From Acidimicrobiia bacterium (GTDB lineage: Bacteria > Actinomycetota > Acidimicrobiia > IMCC26256 > JAOSJM01): a DNA stretch of 64,000 bases. The stretch covers positions 434,001 through 498,000 of the forward strand of contig JAOSJM010000005.1 in NCBI GenBank assembly GCA_027494165.1. Reading direction: 5' to 3'. Each line of letters begins with the position of its first letter. The first letter of the stretch is position 1. The notes beneath the pieces were generated by a model, which was not told where the DNA came from, did no database searches, and saw only the letters and a list, made by a program, of their open reading frames with translations. Of the stretch, positions 50,390 to 61,258 are shown one piece after another. A program made the translations under genes and the position numbers.

Positions 50390-53052
50390 TCAGCTCTCGC
50401 CGAGCAGCTCGCGCTGGGCGTGGAGGGCCTCGAGGGCGTCCCGCAGCTCGCCTCGGCGGACCCGCTGCTTCTCGACCACGTCGGGCGGGGCCTTGGCGGT
50501 GAACGACGGGTCGTCGAGCTTCGCCGACACCCGGGCGAGGTCGGCCTCGAGCTTCGCCGTCTGCTTGTCGAGCTGGCGGCGGGCCGCGTCGACGTCGACG
50601 AGGCCGGCCAGCGGCACGGCGATCTCCGCGCCGGCCGCGACGAGTCGCTGCTCGCCCCCGCGGGGCTCACGACGATCGACGAGCTCGAGGCGCTCGAGCC
50701 CGGCGAGGACCGTGACCTCGGTGGCCAGCGCGTCGAGCGCCGCGCGCTGCCGGGCGTCGGCCGGTCGCACGAAGGCCTCGATGCGGGCCGAGGGCCGGAG
50801 CCGGTGCTCGGAGCGGAACCGCCGGATCGCCGAGACGATCTCGGTCACGTCGGCCATCGTCCGGTCGGCCTCGGGGTCGACCCACGCCGCGACCGGGCGG
50901 GGCCAGGCCTGGGTGGCGAGGAGCCCTCCGCCCCCAGGCGGTGCCACAGCTCCTCGGTGACGAACGGCGCCACCGGGTGGAGGAGGCGGAGGACCGCGGC
51001 GAGCGCCGTCGCCAGGACCCGCTGGGCCCGCTCCCGCTCCTGCGGGCTCCCGCCCAGCGGGAGCTTGGCCAGCTCGATGCCCCAGTCGCAGAGCTCGCCC
51101 CAGGTGAACTGCTGCAGCTCGCGGACCCCTTCCGCGAAGTCGTAGCGCTCGAAGCCGCGGTCGACCGCCTCGACCACCTGGGCCGTGCGGGACAGCAGCC
51201 ACCGCTCCGGGAGCGGCAGCGCGGCCGGGTCGTCGACCCCCTCGAGGTCGGCGAGCGGGCGGCCGTCGAGGTGGAGGGCCACGAACCGGGCCGAGTTCCA
51301 CAGCTTGTTCAGGAAGTTCCGCCCGCCCTCGACCCACTCCTCGGCGAGCGGGACGTCCTGGCCGGGGCTGGCCGCACGGGTGAGCGCGAACCGCAGGGCG
51401 TCGGCTCCGTACCGATCGGCCAGGGCGAGTGGGTCGACGACGTTGCCGAACGACTTCGACATCTTGCGGCCCTCGGCGTCGCGCACGAGCCCGTGGATCG
51501 CGACCTCACGGAAGGGGACGTCGCCGGCGAAGTGGAGGCCCATCATCATCATGCGGGCGACCCAGAAGAAGATGATGTCGAAGCCGGTGTGCAGCACGGA
51601 GTTGGGGTAGAAGCGGGCGAGGTCGTCGGTCTCGTCGGGCCACCCCATCGTGGTGAACGGCCAGAGCGCGCTGGAGAACCACGTGTCGAGGACGTCGTCG
51701 TCCTGGCGCAGGTCGGACGAGCCGCAGGCCTCGCAGGTCGCCGGTTCCTCGACCGCCACGGTGACGTGGCCGCAGTCGCCGCAGTACCAGGCGGGGATGC
51801 GGTGGCCCCACCAGATCTGGCGGCTGATGCACCAGTCCCGGAGGTTCTCCATCCACGCCAGGTAGACACGCTCCCACCGCTCGGGGACGAACCGGGTCCG
51901 CCCGTCGCGCACGGCCTGCGCCGCGGGCTGGGCCAGGGGCGCGACCCGGACGAACCACTGGAGCGACAGGCGGGGCTCGACCACCGTCTTGCACCGGTAG
52001 CAGTGCCCGACCGCGTGGCGGTACGGCACGACCTCCTCGAGGGCGCCCTCGGCGGCCAGCGCGTCCTTGACCGCCTGGCGGGCCTGGAACCTTCCGAGCC
52101 CCTCGAACCGGCCGCCCTCGTGGGTGAGGGTCGCGCTCTCGTCGAAGATGTCGACGGCGGGAAGCCCGTGTCGCTGCGCGATCTCGAAGTCGTTCGGGTC
52201 GTGCGCCGGGGTGACCTTCACGGCACCCGTCCCGAACCCGGGGTCGACGGCGTCGTCGGCCACCACCGGGATCTCGCGGCCGACGAGCGGGAGGCGCAGC
52301 GTGCGGCCGACGGCGCCGGCGTAGCGCTCGTCACCGGGGTGCACGGCCACCGCGGTGTCGCCGAGCATCGTCTCGGCTCGCGTGGTGGCCACGGTCACCG
52401 AGCCGTCTCCCTCGACGAACGGGTACCGCACCCGGACCAGCTCGCCGTCGACCTCCTCGTGCTCGACCTCGATGTCCGAGAGCGCGGTGTGGCACCGCGG
52501 GCACCAGTTGATGATGCGGTTGGCCCGGTGGACGAGGCCCTCCTCGTACAGCCGGACGAACACGATCCGCACGGCGAGCGAGAGGCCGTCGTCCATCGTG
52601 AACCGCTCGCGGGTCCAGTCGCAGGAGGCGCCCATCCGGCGCATCTGCTGGGTGATCTGCCCCCCCGACTCGCCCTTCCACGCCCACACCCTCGCCACGA
52701 AGGCCTCACGTCCGAGGCGATGCCGGTCGAGACCTTCCTTGGTGAGCTCGCGCTCGACGACGTTCTGCGTGGCGATGCCGGCGTGGTCGGTACCGGGGAG
52801 CCAGAGCGCCGCGTGGCCCTGCATCCGCTTGCGCCGGACGGTGGCGTCGATGAGCGCGTGCTCGAAGGCATGCCCCATATGGAGCGAACCGGTAATATTG
52901 GGCGGAGGTATGACGATCACGAACGGATCGCCCTCCGGGTGGAGCTCCGGCCGGAAGGCGCCGGCCTCCTCCCAGCGCGGGTACCACCGGGCCTCGGCGG
53001 GGCCGGGGTCGTACGCGCGCGGGAACTCGGCGGCGCCGGGCGGGTCGGACAT
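50390..53052 (-). CDS. valS: Valyl-tRNA synthetase, frame broken once
   Basis: About 887 residues. HIGH region: PPNITGSLHMGHAFEHALID; editing domain with TTRAETMLGDTAVAVHP; KMSKS loop: AEGRKMSKSFGNVVDP; C-terminal coiled coil (QLDKQTAKLEADLARVSAKL). Between residues 700 and 710 one base is missing in the C run 50931-50935, splitting the anticodon-binding region. It charges tRNA-Val and edits Thr. ATG eight bases after a TAGACT box. Confidence 0.95.
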
Positions 53053-53060
53053 GGGCCGTC

Positions 53061-53066
53061 AGTCTA
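53061..53066 (-). promoter_or_regulatory. TAGACT -10 box, leaderless start of valS
   Basis: TAGACT plus eight bases plus ATG on the minus strand; would drive valS-folC and the genes behind. Confidence 0.6.
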
Positions 53067-53163
53067 GGCAGGGGCGGCGAGCCCACCCGCCCCGAACGGT
53101 GGCACCGCTCGCGAACGACGACAAGAATGCCGGGGACCCGGGTCCCGGCCGGATGGGTGAGCG

Positions 53164-54543
53164 ATGACGACGACTCGCGGAGCAGCCCCGCCTCGCCGCC
53201 GGATCGCCGCGCTCGCCGTCGCGCTGGCCGTGATCCCCCTGGCCGGCACCGCGTCCACCGACGGCCGGCTCGCCCGGGCCGTTGCCGCCTCGTCACCCAA
53301 CCGGCCCGTCGTCGGGATCGCGAGCACACCGAGCGGCCTCGGCTACTGGCTCGTCGCCGCCGACGGCGGCATCTTCGCCTTCGGCGACGCCCGCTACCAC
53401 GGCTCCACCGGCGCCGTGCCCCTCAACCAGCCGATCGTCGGGATGGCCGCCACCTCCACCGGCGACGGCTACTGGCTCGTCGCCCGTGACGGCGGCATCT
53501 TCGCCTTCGGCGACGCCCGCTTCCACGGCTCCACCGGCGCCGTGCCCCTCAACCAGCCGATCGTCGGGATGGCGGCCACCTCCACCGGCGACGGCTACTG
53601 GCTCGTCGCCCGTGACGGCGGGATCTTCGCCTTCGGCGACGCCCGCTTCCACGGCTCCACCGGCGACGTCGCGCTGCGATCGCCGATCGTCGGGATGACC
53701 GCCACGCCAACCGGCGACGGCTACTGGCTCGTCGCCGCCGACGGCGGCGTCTTCACGTTCGGCGACGCGCCCTACCTCGGGTCGGCCGGAGGGAGCGCGC
53801 TGTCGCTGCCCGTCGTGGGGATGGCGCAGTCGCCGAGCGGCCGCGGCTACTGGCTGGTGACCGCCGGCGGCGGGATCTTCGCGTTCGGGGACGCCCCGCT
53901 CCTCAGCGCGAGCGGTGCGGGCGCGCCGAGCTGGCTCGTGACCGGCATCGCCGCGTCTCCCCTCGGGGGCGCGTACTGGCTCGCCCACGCCGGCGGCCGC
54001 ACCTTCTCGTACGGCCAGGAGCAGCGGCCCTTCAGCGACACCCTGCGGCCGGCCCCCGCGGCGATGGGCACCACCGAGGCGGCGATCGCCCGGGAGCTGT
54101 TCGACCGGGCCAACGCCGAGCGGCGGGCTCGCGGGCTCGACCCCCTCGCCTGGGACGAGCGGCTCGCCGGCCTGGCCACCGGCTGGAGCCAGGAGATGGC
54201 GCGCTCGGGCTTCCGGCACAACTCCCTGTCGGGGGTCCTGCGCGACCCGACGTACTCGAGCCGCTACGACTCGCTCAGCGAGAACATCTACTCGGGGACC
54301 GGCTCGCTCTCGAGCTCCGGCGCCGCCCACACCGCCTTCATGCGCTCGGGCGGCCACCGGCTGAACCTCGTGCAGCCGGGCCTCACCGTCGTGGGCATCG
54401 GGGTGGCCTGCGGCCCCGGCGGCCGGGTGTGGGTGACCGAGGACTTCGGGGCCTGGCGGGACTGGCCGAGTCCCGGCGTCTCCCAGGACACGCCACCGGA
54501 GCTGCCGGTGGCCCTGACCGACGGCGGCGGCACCCGCTGCTAG
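53164..54543 (+). CDS. Secreted protein with GYWLVA/FGDA repeats and CAP domain
   Basis: 459 residues. An export signal ([20 protein letters not shown]) is followed by six to seven repeats of about 42 residues ([34 protein letters not shown]), probably a beta-propeller. The last ~150 residues form a CAP/SCP-PR1 domain ([64 protein letters not shown]). Repeats of this wording are common in secreted proteins of Acidimicrobiia. Likely cell-surface or secreted; substrate unknown. Confidence 0.85.
   Translation: MTTTRGAAPPRRRIAALAVALAVIPLAGTASTDGRLARAVAASSPNRPVVGIASTPSGLGYWLVAADGGIFAFGDARYHGSTGAVPLNQPIVGMAATSTGDGYWLVARDGGIFAFGDARFHGSTGAVPLNQPIVGMAATSTGDGYWLVARDGGIFAFGDARFHGSTGDVALRSPIVGMTATPTGDGYWLVAADGGVFTFGDAPYLGSAGGSALSLPVVGMAQSPSGRGYWLVTAGGGIFAFGDAPLLSASGAGAPSWLVTGIAASPLGGAYWLAHAGGRTFSYGQEQRPFSDTLRPAPAAMGTTEAAIARELFDRANAERRARGLDPLAWDERLAGLATGWSQEMARSGFRHNSLSGVLRDPTYSSRYDSLSENIYSGTGSLSSSGAAHTAFMRSGGHRLNLVQPGLTVVGIGVACGPGGRVWVTEDFGAWRDWPSPGVSQDTPPELPVALTDGGGTRC
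53401..53652 (+). repeat. Two near-identical tandem 126-bp units inside the secreted protein gene
   Basis: 53401-53526 and 53527-53652 have the same period and only a few base changes, all near the end of the second unit. Neighbouring repeats of the protein are far more diverged in DNA, so these two are a recent duplication or were homogenised. Confidence 0.85.
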
Positions 54544-54558
54544 CGCGAGCCGCGGGCG

Positions 54559-55818
54559 TCAGGCGCTGCGCCGGCCCCGCTCGTCCTCGATGGTCACGAA
54601 CGTGGGCGCGACCCGGGAGCGGACGACGTCGAGGTCGATGACGCACTTGGCGACGTCGGAGCGTGACGGCAGGTCGTACATGACGTCGAGGAGCACCTCC
54701 TCGAGCATCGCCCGCAGGCCCCGGGCCCCGGTGCCCCGCTTCAGGGCCTCGTCGGAGACCCCGTCGAGCGCGTCGTCGGTGAAGATCAGCTCGACGTCGT
54801 CGAACTGGAAGAACTTCTGGTACTGCTTGAGCAGCGCGTTCTTCGGCTCGACGAGGATGCGGATGAGCGCCTCCTTGTCGAGGTTGTGGACCGCCCCGAT
54901 GACGGGGGAGGCGACCCACGAACTCGGGGATGAGCCCGAACCTGAGGAGGTCCTCGGGCAGCACCCGGTTGAGGATCGTGCCGAGATCCTTCTCGTCGGC
55001 CCGGCGGATGTCGGCACCGAAGCCCACGCCGCGGTTGCCGATCCGGTTCTCGATGATCTTGTCGATGCCGGCGAACGCCCCACCGCAGATGAACAGGACG
55101 TTCGTGGTGTCGATCTGGATGAACTCCTGGTGCGGGTGCTTGCGCCCGCCCTGGGGGGCACCGAGGCGGTCGTCCCCTCGAGGATCTTCAGGAGCGCCTG
55201 CTGCACGCCCTCGCCGGACACGTCACGGGTGATCGAGGGGTTCTCGGCCTTGCGGGCGATCTTGTCGATCTCGTCGATGTAGATGATCCCGGTCTCGGCC
55301 TTCTTGACGTCGTAGTCGGCGGCCTGGATCAGCTTGAGGAGGATGTTCTCGACGTCCTCGCCCACGTAGCCGGCCTCGGTGAGCGCGGTGGCGTCGGCGA
55401 TGGCGAACGGGACCTTCAGCATGCGGGCGAGCGTCTGGGCGAGCAGCGTCTTCCCGCACCCGGTCGGGCCGAGGAGCAGGATGTTGCTCTTCTGCAGCTC
55501 GACGTCGGGGTCGCCGTAGGCGCCGACCTGCACCCGCTTGTAGTGATTGTAGACCGCGACCGACAGGATCTTCTTCGCGTGCTCCTGCCCGATCACGTAG
55601 TCGTTGAGGTAGTCGTAGATCTCGCGCGGCTTGGGGAGCTCGTCGAACTTGACCTCGGTGCTCTGGGCGAGCTCCTCCTCGATGATCTCGTTGCAGAGGT
55701 CGATGCACTCGTCGCAGATGTAGACACCGGGCCCGGCGATGAGCTTCTTGACCTGCTTCTGGCTCTTCCCGCAGAACGAGCACTTCAGCAGGTCGCCCCC
55801 GTCACCGAACTTCGCCAC
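54559..55818 (-). CDS. clpX: ATP-dependent Clp protease ATP-binding subunit ClpX, two frame breaks
   Basis: About 420 residues. Zinc-binding domain CSFCGKS and [10 protein letters not shown]; Walker [20 protein letters not shown]; Walker [16 protein letters not shown]; sensor 2 [20 protein letters not shown]. The middle ~80 residues ([20 protein letters not shown] onward) are in another frame: one base is missing in the G run 55153-55158 and one is extra in 54904-54908, so the frame returns. It unfolds proteins for ClpP. Follows clpP by 34 bases. Confidence 0.95.
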   Translation of the reverse strand: MAKFGDGGDLLKCSFCGKSQKQVKKLIAGPGVYICDECIDLCNEIIEEELAQSTEVKFDELPKPREIYDYLNDYVIGQEHAKKILSVAVYNHYKRVQVGAYGDPDVELQKSNILLLGPTGCGKTLLAQTLARMLKVPFAIADATALTEAGYVGEDVENILLKLIQAADYDVKKAETGIIYIDEIDKIARKAENPSITRDVSGEGVQQALLKILEGTTASVPPRAGASTRTRSSSRSTPRTSCSSAVGRSPASTRSSRTGSATAAWASVPTSAGPTRRISARSSTGCCPRTSSGSGSSPSSWVASPVIGAVHNLDKEALIRILVEPKNALLKQYQKFFQFDDVELIFTDDALDGVSDEALKRGTGARGLRAMLEEVLLDVMYDLPSRSDVAKCVIDLDVVRSRVAPTFVTIEDERGRRSA

Positions 55819-55852
55819 GACCTCTCCCCTCTGCCCCGGCTCGCCCTGCGGG

Positions 55853-56488
55853 TCAGCTCACCCCGGCCGCCGTCGCCACCGAGGCCAGCTCGCGGCTCGA
55901 GATGACCTCGTCGACGATCCCGTACTCCCGCGCCTCGTCGGCGCTCATGATGAAGTCGCGATCGGTGTCCTTCGAGACCTTGTCGACCGACTGGCCGGTG
56001 TGGTGGGCCAGGATCTGGTCGAGGAGCTCCCGCATGCGGATGATCTCCTTGGCCTGGATCTCGATGTCGACGGCCTGCCCGGAGGCACCACCGTGCGGCT
56101 GGTGGATGAGGATGCGGGCATGGGGCAGCACGAAGCGCTTGCCGTTCGTCCCGGCCGCGAGGAGCACGGCCGCGGCGGACGCCGCCTGCCCGACGCAGAT
56201 CGTCTGCACGTCGGGCTTGATGTACTGCATCGTGTCGTAGATCGCGAAGAGCCCCGTGATCTCGCCACCCGGCGAGTTGATGTAGATCGAGATGTCCTTG
56301 TCGGGGTCCTCGCTCTCGAGGTGGAGGAGCTGGGCGATCACGAGGTTCGCCACCGTGTCGTCGATCGGCGTACCCAGGAAGATGATCCGCTCCTTGAGCA
56401 GCCGCGAGTAGATGTCGAAGGCCCGCTCACCCCGGTTGGTCTGCTCGATGACGGTCGGCACGAGGTAGTTGCGGATGGGCTCGGTCAC
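55853..56488 (-). CDS. clpP: ATP-dependent Clp protease proteolytic subunit ClpP
   Basis: 211 residues. The catalytic Ser is in [15 protein letters not shown], His in [11 protein letters not shown], Asp in [14 protein letters not shown]. Handle: ALEVID-type helix [19 protein letters not shown]. Forms the degradation chamber with ClpX/ClpC. GTG start overlaps the tig stop (GTGA). Only one clpP is in the window, although many actinobacteria have two. Confidence 0.96.
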   Translation of the reverse strand: MTEPIRNYLVPTVIEQTNRGERAFDIYSRLLKERIIFLGTPIDDTVANLVIAQLLHLESEDPDKDISIYINSPGGEITGLFAIYDTMQYIKPDVQTICVGQAASAAAVLLAAGTNGKRFVLPHARILIHQPHGGASGQAVDIEIQAKEIIRMRELLDQILAHHTGQSVDKVSKDTDRDFIMSADEAREYGIVDEVISSRELASVATAAGVS

Positions 56489-57914
56489 TCGGACTCCTCC
56501 TCGGCCGTCCCGGTGGGGTCGGCCAGCTCGTGTTCGTGCTGCCCCTCGTCCTCCGTGGGCGGCTCCGCCGCTCCCCCCGGGGGAGGCTCAGGTCGACGGG
56601 GTTCCCCTCCTCATCGACCACCTGGGCTGCATCGACCAGGAACTGGAGCGCCTTTCCCCGGGCCACCTCAGAGCGTACCGCTTCGATGCTCCCCCTGCGC
56701 TCGAGGTCCCGGCGGACCCGCTCGGGCTTCTCCCCGACCCGCTCCGCGAGCCGGGCGATCTCGGCGCCGACCTCCTCCTCGGTGGCCCCGATGGCCTCCC
56801 GGGCCACGACCGCCCGCAGTCCGAGGTCGGCCCGGACGGCCTTCGTGGCTCCCTCGCGGACGCCGGCCACGAACGTCTCCTGGTCCTGGCCGGTGGCCCC
56901 CAGGTACTGGGGGATGGTCACCCCCTGGTGCTCGAGGCGGTGCGCGAGGTCGTGGAGCCGGCGTTCCATCTCCTGGTGGACGAGGGCGTCGGGGATCTCG
57001 ACGTCGACGAGGTCGGCCAGGGCCTCGAGGACCCGGTCGCGCACGAGCATCTGGGCCTGGACGACGGCGACGAGCTGGAGCCGGTGACGGACGTCGGCCC
57101 GCAGCTCCTCGAGGGTGTCGAACTCGCTCACCTCCGAGACCCAGTCGTCGGTGACCTCGGGGAGCACCTTGCGCTTGGCCTCCTTGACGATCACCGAGAA
57201 CGTGACCTCCTGGCCGGCGCGGTCCCCGAAGCGCTCGGGGAGCACGTCGGTGAAGCGCAGGATGTCGCCGGGCCGCTTGCCGTGGAGCTCGCCGTCGAGG
57301 CCCGGGACGACCATGCCGGAGCCGACCTCGTACAGGAAGTCGGTGGCGGTGAGCCCCTCGACCTGCTCGTCGTCGACGTATCCCTTGAGGTCGATCTGGG
57401 CGTAGTCGCCGTCGGTGAGCGGGTTCGGCGACTCCTCGAGGTCGGCGAAGCGCTCGCGGAGGCTCTGGACCTGGGCGTCGACGGCCTCGTCGGGGACCGT
57501 CGGTGTCGGGACCTCGACCGAGAGCCCCTCGTAGTCGGCCAGCTCCACGACGGGACGGATCTCGACCACGGCGTCGAACTCGACGTCGCCGGCCTCGCGA
57601 CCGGCGGTGATGTCGATCTCCGGTGGGGCGATGACGTCGACCTGCTCGGCGACGACGGCCTCGGCGAAGTAGTCGGGCAGGGCCTCCTGGAGGGCCTGCT
57701 CGCGGGCCGCCTCGGTCCCGAAGCGGGCTTCGAGGAGGCGCCGGGGGGCCTTACCGGGCCGGAAGCCGGGGATGCGGACCTCGCCGGCCAGCTTCCGGAA
57801 CGCGGCGTCGACGGCCTTCTCGAACACCGGCGCCGGCACGGCGACGTGGATCCTGACCTTGTTCCCCTCGAGCGGCTCGACCGAGGTGGTGATGGAGGGA
57901 GTGGCTGCGCCCAT
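56485..57914 (-). CDS. tig: Trigger factor, frame broken near the C-terminus
   Basis: About 476 residues. Ribosome-binding N-domain with [21 protein letters not shown]-type PPIase domain ([20 protein letters not shown]); helical C-domain. One missing base in the C/G runs 56573-56583 throws off the last ~35 acidic residues; restoring it gives an acidic tail ending in EEESE and a TGA overlapping clpP. Ribosome-bound chaperone. ATG at 57914 is ten bases after a TAGACT box. Confidence 0.94.
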
Positions 57915-57924
57915 GAGGACGCGC

Positions 57925-57930
57925 AGTCTA
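57925..57930 (-). promoter_or_regulatory. TAGACT -10 box of tig-clpP-clpX
   Basis: TAGACT plus ten bases plus ATG on the minus strand. Confidence 0.55.
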
Positions 57931-58095
57931 CAGGCGGCTCCGCCCGCTCCCGGCACACGGGGCGCGAGGGCCGGACCCGCCGGGCCGACGGGGAGGCGGA
58001 CCGGCCGTCGGGACCACCGGGCCCGGGGGCAGGGCGGGCGCGCCACGGGGCCGGAGCACGGGTGCGGCTGGAGCGGGGCGGGACGAGCGACGACA

Positions 58096-58539
58096 ATGCC
58101 TGCCGTGCCGCCTCCCCAGCCCGACGCCGCCGGTCACCGGATCCTGCCGCACACCGCCGACCTCGTCGTCGAGGCCTGGGGACCGACGCTGGCCGAGTGC
58201 CTGGAGGAGGCCGTGAAGGCGCTCGTGGGGGCCTTCACCGACACCTCCGACGTCGTGGTCACCCGTACGGTTCCCGTGTCGATCGAGCCGTCGGGCCCCG
58301 AGGACCTGCTCGTCACCGTCCTCGAGGAGGTCATCTACGTCCTCGAGGTGCTGGGCGTCGTGCCCGTCGACGTCGCCCTGGAGGGGACCGAGGACGGCGG
58401 CGTCGGCGGATGCTTCGACGTGGCCCCGGTCGGCGCGGTCACGGTCACCGGCGCGATCCCCAAGGCGGTGTCGCTCGGGGACCTGGTCGTCGAGGAGCGC
58501 GACGGTCGCTGGGAGTGCCACGCCATCGTCGACGTCTGA
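58096..58539 (+). CDS. Archease
   Basis: 147 residues from ATG 58096 (or 145 from GTG 58104, which sits seven bases after a GACAAT -10-like box). HRILPHTADLVVEAWGPTLA at the N-terminus, then CLEEAVKALVGAFTD, LLVTVLEEVIYVLEVLGVVP, and the end GRWECHAIVDV are typical of archease. Archease accelerates RtcB RNA ligase by helping guanylylation and GTP use. The rtcB gene lies directly opposite, convergent, 160 bases away. Confidence 0.92.
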   Translation: MPAVPPPQPDAAGHRILPHTADLVVEAWGPTLAECLEEAVKALVGAFTDTSDVVVTRTVPVSIEPSGPEDLLVTVLEEVIYVLEVLGVVPVDVALEGTEDGGVGGCFDVAPVGAVTVTGAIPKAVSLGDLVVEERDGRWECHAIVDV

Positions 58540-58553
58540 CCGCGCCCCGGCGC

Positions 58554-58674
58554 CCTCCGACCCGGGTGTCGATACCCCCGCCCAGCGGGGGTGGGCACAC
58601 CCGAGAGCGAGAAACCTCCGACCCGGGTGTCGATACCCCCGCCCAGCGGGGGTGGGCACACCCGAGAGCGAGAA
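58554..58674. repeat. Two tandem copies (period 61) of a long hairpin between archease and rtcB
   Basis: Copies at 58554-58613 and 58615-58674 are identical over 60 bases. Each can fold as CGGGTGT, internal CGAT, ACCCCCG, loop CCCAG, CGGGGGT, internal GGGC, ACACCCG: two 7-bp stems with a 4x4 internal loop. A shortened, changed end of a third copy (ACACCCGGGAGCG) follows. It may act as a two-way terminator or be a REP-like intergenic element. Confidence 0.85.
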
Positions 58675-58699
58675 GCGTCCACACCCGGGAGCGCGGCGA

Positions 58700-60148
58700 T
58701 CAGCCCTTCACGACGCCGAGAGGGCGGAGGCGGGCGACCCGCCGGGCCAGACCCGCGTGCTCGCAGGTGGCCACGACCTCGTCGACGTCCTTGTAGGAGA
58801 ACGGCGCCTCCTCGGCCAGGCCGCGCTCGGAGCCGGCCCGGACCTCGATGCCCTCGGCCTCGAGCGCGGACCGCAGCTCCGAGCCCCGGATCCGACGCTT
58901 GGCCTCCGACCGGCTCATCGTGCGACCCGCGCCGTGGCACGTCGAGTGGAAGGCCCCGCCCCCCGGGACGCCGGCGAGGACGTAGGACGCCGTGCCCATC
59001 GAGCCCGGGACCAGGACGGGCTGGCCGGTGGCGCGCAGGCTCTCGGGCAGGTCGGGGTGGTGGGGCGGCAGGGCGCGGGTCGCGCCCTTGCGGTGCACGC
59101 ACAGGAGCCGCGAGCGCCCGTCCACCTCGTGGTGCTCGAGCTTGGCCAGGTTGTGGGACACGTCGTAGAGCAGGTCGAGCCGGCCGCCCCCGGTGACCTC
59201 CCGGAAGGCCTCGCGGGTGGCGTGGGTGAGCGCCTGGCGGTTGGCCCGGCCGTAGTTCGCCGCCGCGGCCATCGCGCCCAGGTAGGCCCCACCCTGGGCC
59301 GAGCGGACCGGCGCGCAGGCGAGCTGGCGGTCGGGGACCTCGATCCCGTGGGCGCTCATCGCCTTCGCCATGACCTTCACGTGGTCGGAGCAGATCTGGT
59401 GGCCCAGCCCGCGGGACCCGCAGTGGATCATCACGCAGACCTGGCCCCGGCGGAGGCCGAACGCCTCGGCGAGGAGCTCGTCGTAGACCGCGTCGACCAC
59501 CTGGACCTCGAGGAAGTGGTTGCCCGAGCCGAGGCTCCCCACCTGTCCCAGGCCGCGCTCCATCGCCCGCTCGCTGACCCGGACCGGGTCGGCGTCGGCG
59601 ACCCAGCCGCCGTCCTCGCAGTGCTCGAGGTCGCGGGCGACCCCGAACCCCTGCCCGACGGCGTAGCGCGCGCCGTCGAGCAGGACCCGCTCGAGCTCGC
59701 GCCGGCCCGCCACGTGCCACACCGCCCCCCGACCCAGCCCGGTCGGGATCCGGGCCGCCAGGGTGTCCATCAGGCGGGAGAGGTCGGGTTGGACGGCCCC
59801 GCGGTCCAGGTCCGAGGCGAGGAGGCGCACGCCGCACGAGATGTCGAAGCCGACCCCGCCGGGGGAGACCACCCCGCCGGCTTCGACGTCGGTGGCGGCG
59901 ACGCCGCCGATCGGGAAGCCGTAGCCCCAGTGGACGTCTGGCATGGCGTACGACGCCTCGACGATGCCGGGGAGGGTCGCCACGTTGGCGGCCTGCTCCA
60001 GGGACCGGTCCGACATCACGTCGGGGAGGAGCCGCCGGGAGGCGAAGACGACGGCCGGCACGCGCATCGCGCCCCGACGGTCGATCCTCCAGCGGTACGG
60101 GGTCTCCTCGACCAGCTCGATGGAGCCGGTCCGCACCGGGGGTTCCAC
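58700..60148 (-). CDS. rtcB: RNA-splicing ligase RtcB
   Basis: 482 residues, full length for RtcB. Metal and catalytic motifs: [14 protein letters not shown] (Asp and Cys), [50 protein letters not shown] and the guanylylated His in [18 protein letters not shown]. It joins 2',3'-cyclic phosphate or 3'-phosphate RNA ends to 5'-OH. The GTG at 60148 gives the standard length. Forms an RNA repair pair with archease; no rtcA or rtcR regulator is nearby. Confidence 0.95.
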   Translation of the reverse strand: MEPPVRTGSIELVEETPYRWRIDRRGAMRVPAVVFASRRLLPDVMSDRSLEQAANVATLPGIVEASYAMPDVHWGYGFPIGGVAATDVEAGGVVSPGGVGFDISCGVRLLASDLDRGAVQPDLSRLMDTLAARIPTGLGRGAVWHVAGRRELERVLLDGARYAVGQGFGVARDLEHCEDGGWVADADPVRVSERAMERGLGQVGSLGSGNHFLEVQVVDAVYDELLAEAFGLRRGQVCVMIHCGSRGLGHQICSDHVKVMAKAMSAHGIEVPDRQLACAPVRSAQGGAYLGAMAAAANYGRANRQALTHATREAFREVTGGGRLDLLYDVSHNLAKLEHHEVDGRSRLLCVHRKGATRALPPHHPDLPESLRATGQPVLVPGSMGTASYVLAGVPGGGAFHSTCHGAGRTMSRSEAKRRIRGSELRSALEAEGIEVRAGSERGLAEEAPFSYKDVDEVVATCEHAGLARRVARLRPLGVVKG

Positions 60149-60226
60149 GGGTCCACGATCGCGCGCCGGCGGAACCCACGCCGGGCGCGTCGCTCCCCCG
60201 GCTGTCCCTCGGGACGCAGCCGTCGG

Positions 60227-60232
60227 TAAGGT
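60227..60232 (+). promoter_or_regulatory. TAAGGT -10 box of the CBS gene
   Basis: TAAGGT 54 bases before the ATG, with AGGAGG in the leader about 11 bases from the start. Confidence 0.4.
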
Positions 60233-60286
60233 CGCGCGGGTCGCGCCCGGCAGGAGAGGGCGCTCGGGCAGGAGGAACGCGGGGCC

Positions 60287-60676
60287 ATGAACCACGCCGA
60301 CGAGCTGGTGCGCACGCTGGTCACCCGGCCGGCCGTGTACGTGCAGCCCGACGCCAGCCTCCGGTCGGTCGCCGAGACGCTCGCCGAGGAGTCGATCGGG
60401 GCCGTGCTCGTGCGCGGGCCGCACGGCGCCGAGGGTCTGGTCTCCGAGCGTGACATCGCGATGGCCCTCGCCGAGGGCGCGAACCCCGACCGTACCCACG
60501 CCGTCGACGTGATGGCCGAGGAGCTGGTGTCGGTGACCCCCACCGACACGGTCCGCCACGCCGTGCACCTCATGCTCGAGTGCGAGATCCGCCACGTGCC
60601 GGTGGTCGAGGACGGGGTCGCCTTCGCCATGATCTCGGCTCGCGACGCGCTGAAGGCCCTGGCCACGGAGGACTGA
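60287..60676 (+). CDS. CBS-domain pair protein
   Basis: 129 residues made of two CBS motifs ([60 protein letters not shown]). Such proteins bind adenosine nucleotides and act as energy sensors or partner regulators. There is no fused effector and no obvious partner; it converges with the PPOX-family gene (19-base gap). Confidence 0.9.
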   Translation: MNHADELVRTLVTRPAVYVQPDASLRSVAETLAEESIGAVLVRGPHGAEGLVSERDIAMALAEGANPDRTHAVDVMAEELVSVTPTDTVRHAVHLMLECEIRHVPVVEDGVAFAMISARDALKALATED

Positions 60677-60695
60677 GCGCGAGCCTCGCGGCGGC

Positions 60696-61184
60696 TCAGC
60701 GACGCTCGACCCGGCGGACCCCGCGACCCTCCCGCCAGGAGTCGATGGTGAGGTGGTCGCCCGCCGGCCGGAGGAGGGAGACGTCGACGACGTCGACCCG
60801 GAACAGGTCGAACGGCGGGGGTGGCTCGTAGCCCGTCCGGGCCGCGAACTCGCGCCGGAACACGTCGAACGTCGCCGGGTCGTCGATCTCCACGGCCCGG
60901 CCGCCGATCTTCGCGTCGCCCTCGGTGACCTCCTTGTCGACCGTCGCGCCGTGCAGGGCGAGCCTCGGATCGCGCCGGAGGTCGGCGACCTTCAGGGAGT
61001 CGGGCATCATCCCGAGCCACAGGTCGCCCGCCGCGAACAGCGGCTCGATGCCGCTGACCCGGGGCGACCCGTCACGGCGGAGCGTCGCGAGGATGGCGAG
61101 GCCGTGGGCCTCGAAGCGACCGCGGACGAGTGCCGCCAGCTCCTGGGCCTCCCGCTCGAGCTCCCCCACCGCGCCATGTGCCAT
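60696..61184 (-). CDS. Pyridoxamine 5'-phosphate oxidase-family (flavin reductase-like) protein
   Basis: 162 residues of the split-barrel fold: [67 protein letters not shown]. Members bind FMN or F420 and reduce varied substrates, or act as heme-binding proteins; true PdxH residues are not clear, so I do not assign that activity. The ATG has a G-rich site directly upstream and a TACGAT box at 61224-61229. Confidence 0.8.
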   Translation of the reverse strand: MAHGAVGELEREAQELAALVRGRFEAHGLAILATLRRDGSPRVSGIEPLFAAGDLWLGMMPDSLKVADLRRDPRLALHGATVDKEVTEGDAKIGGRAVEIDDPATFDVFRREFAARTGYEPPPPFDLFRVDVVDVSLLRPAGDHLTIDSWREGRGVRRVERR

Positions 61185-61258
61185 CCCCCCACTCCCGCCC
61201 CGGTGCCCGGAGCGCGGTCGCCGATCGTAGGGCGGAGCCGGAGGGCCTCGCGTGCAGC

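Noticed and set aside
54900-55160. A divergent middle domain in ClpX
   Set aside because: The odd residues are the wrong frame between two opposite indels; the other frame gives ordinary ClpX sequence.
58554-58674. CRISPR array
   Set aside because: Only two adjacent full copies, one base apart, with no spacer-length unique sequence and no cas genes.
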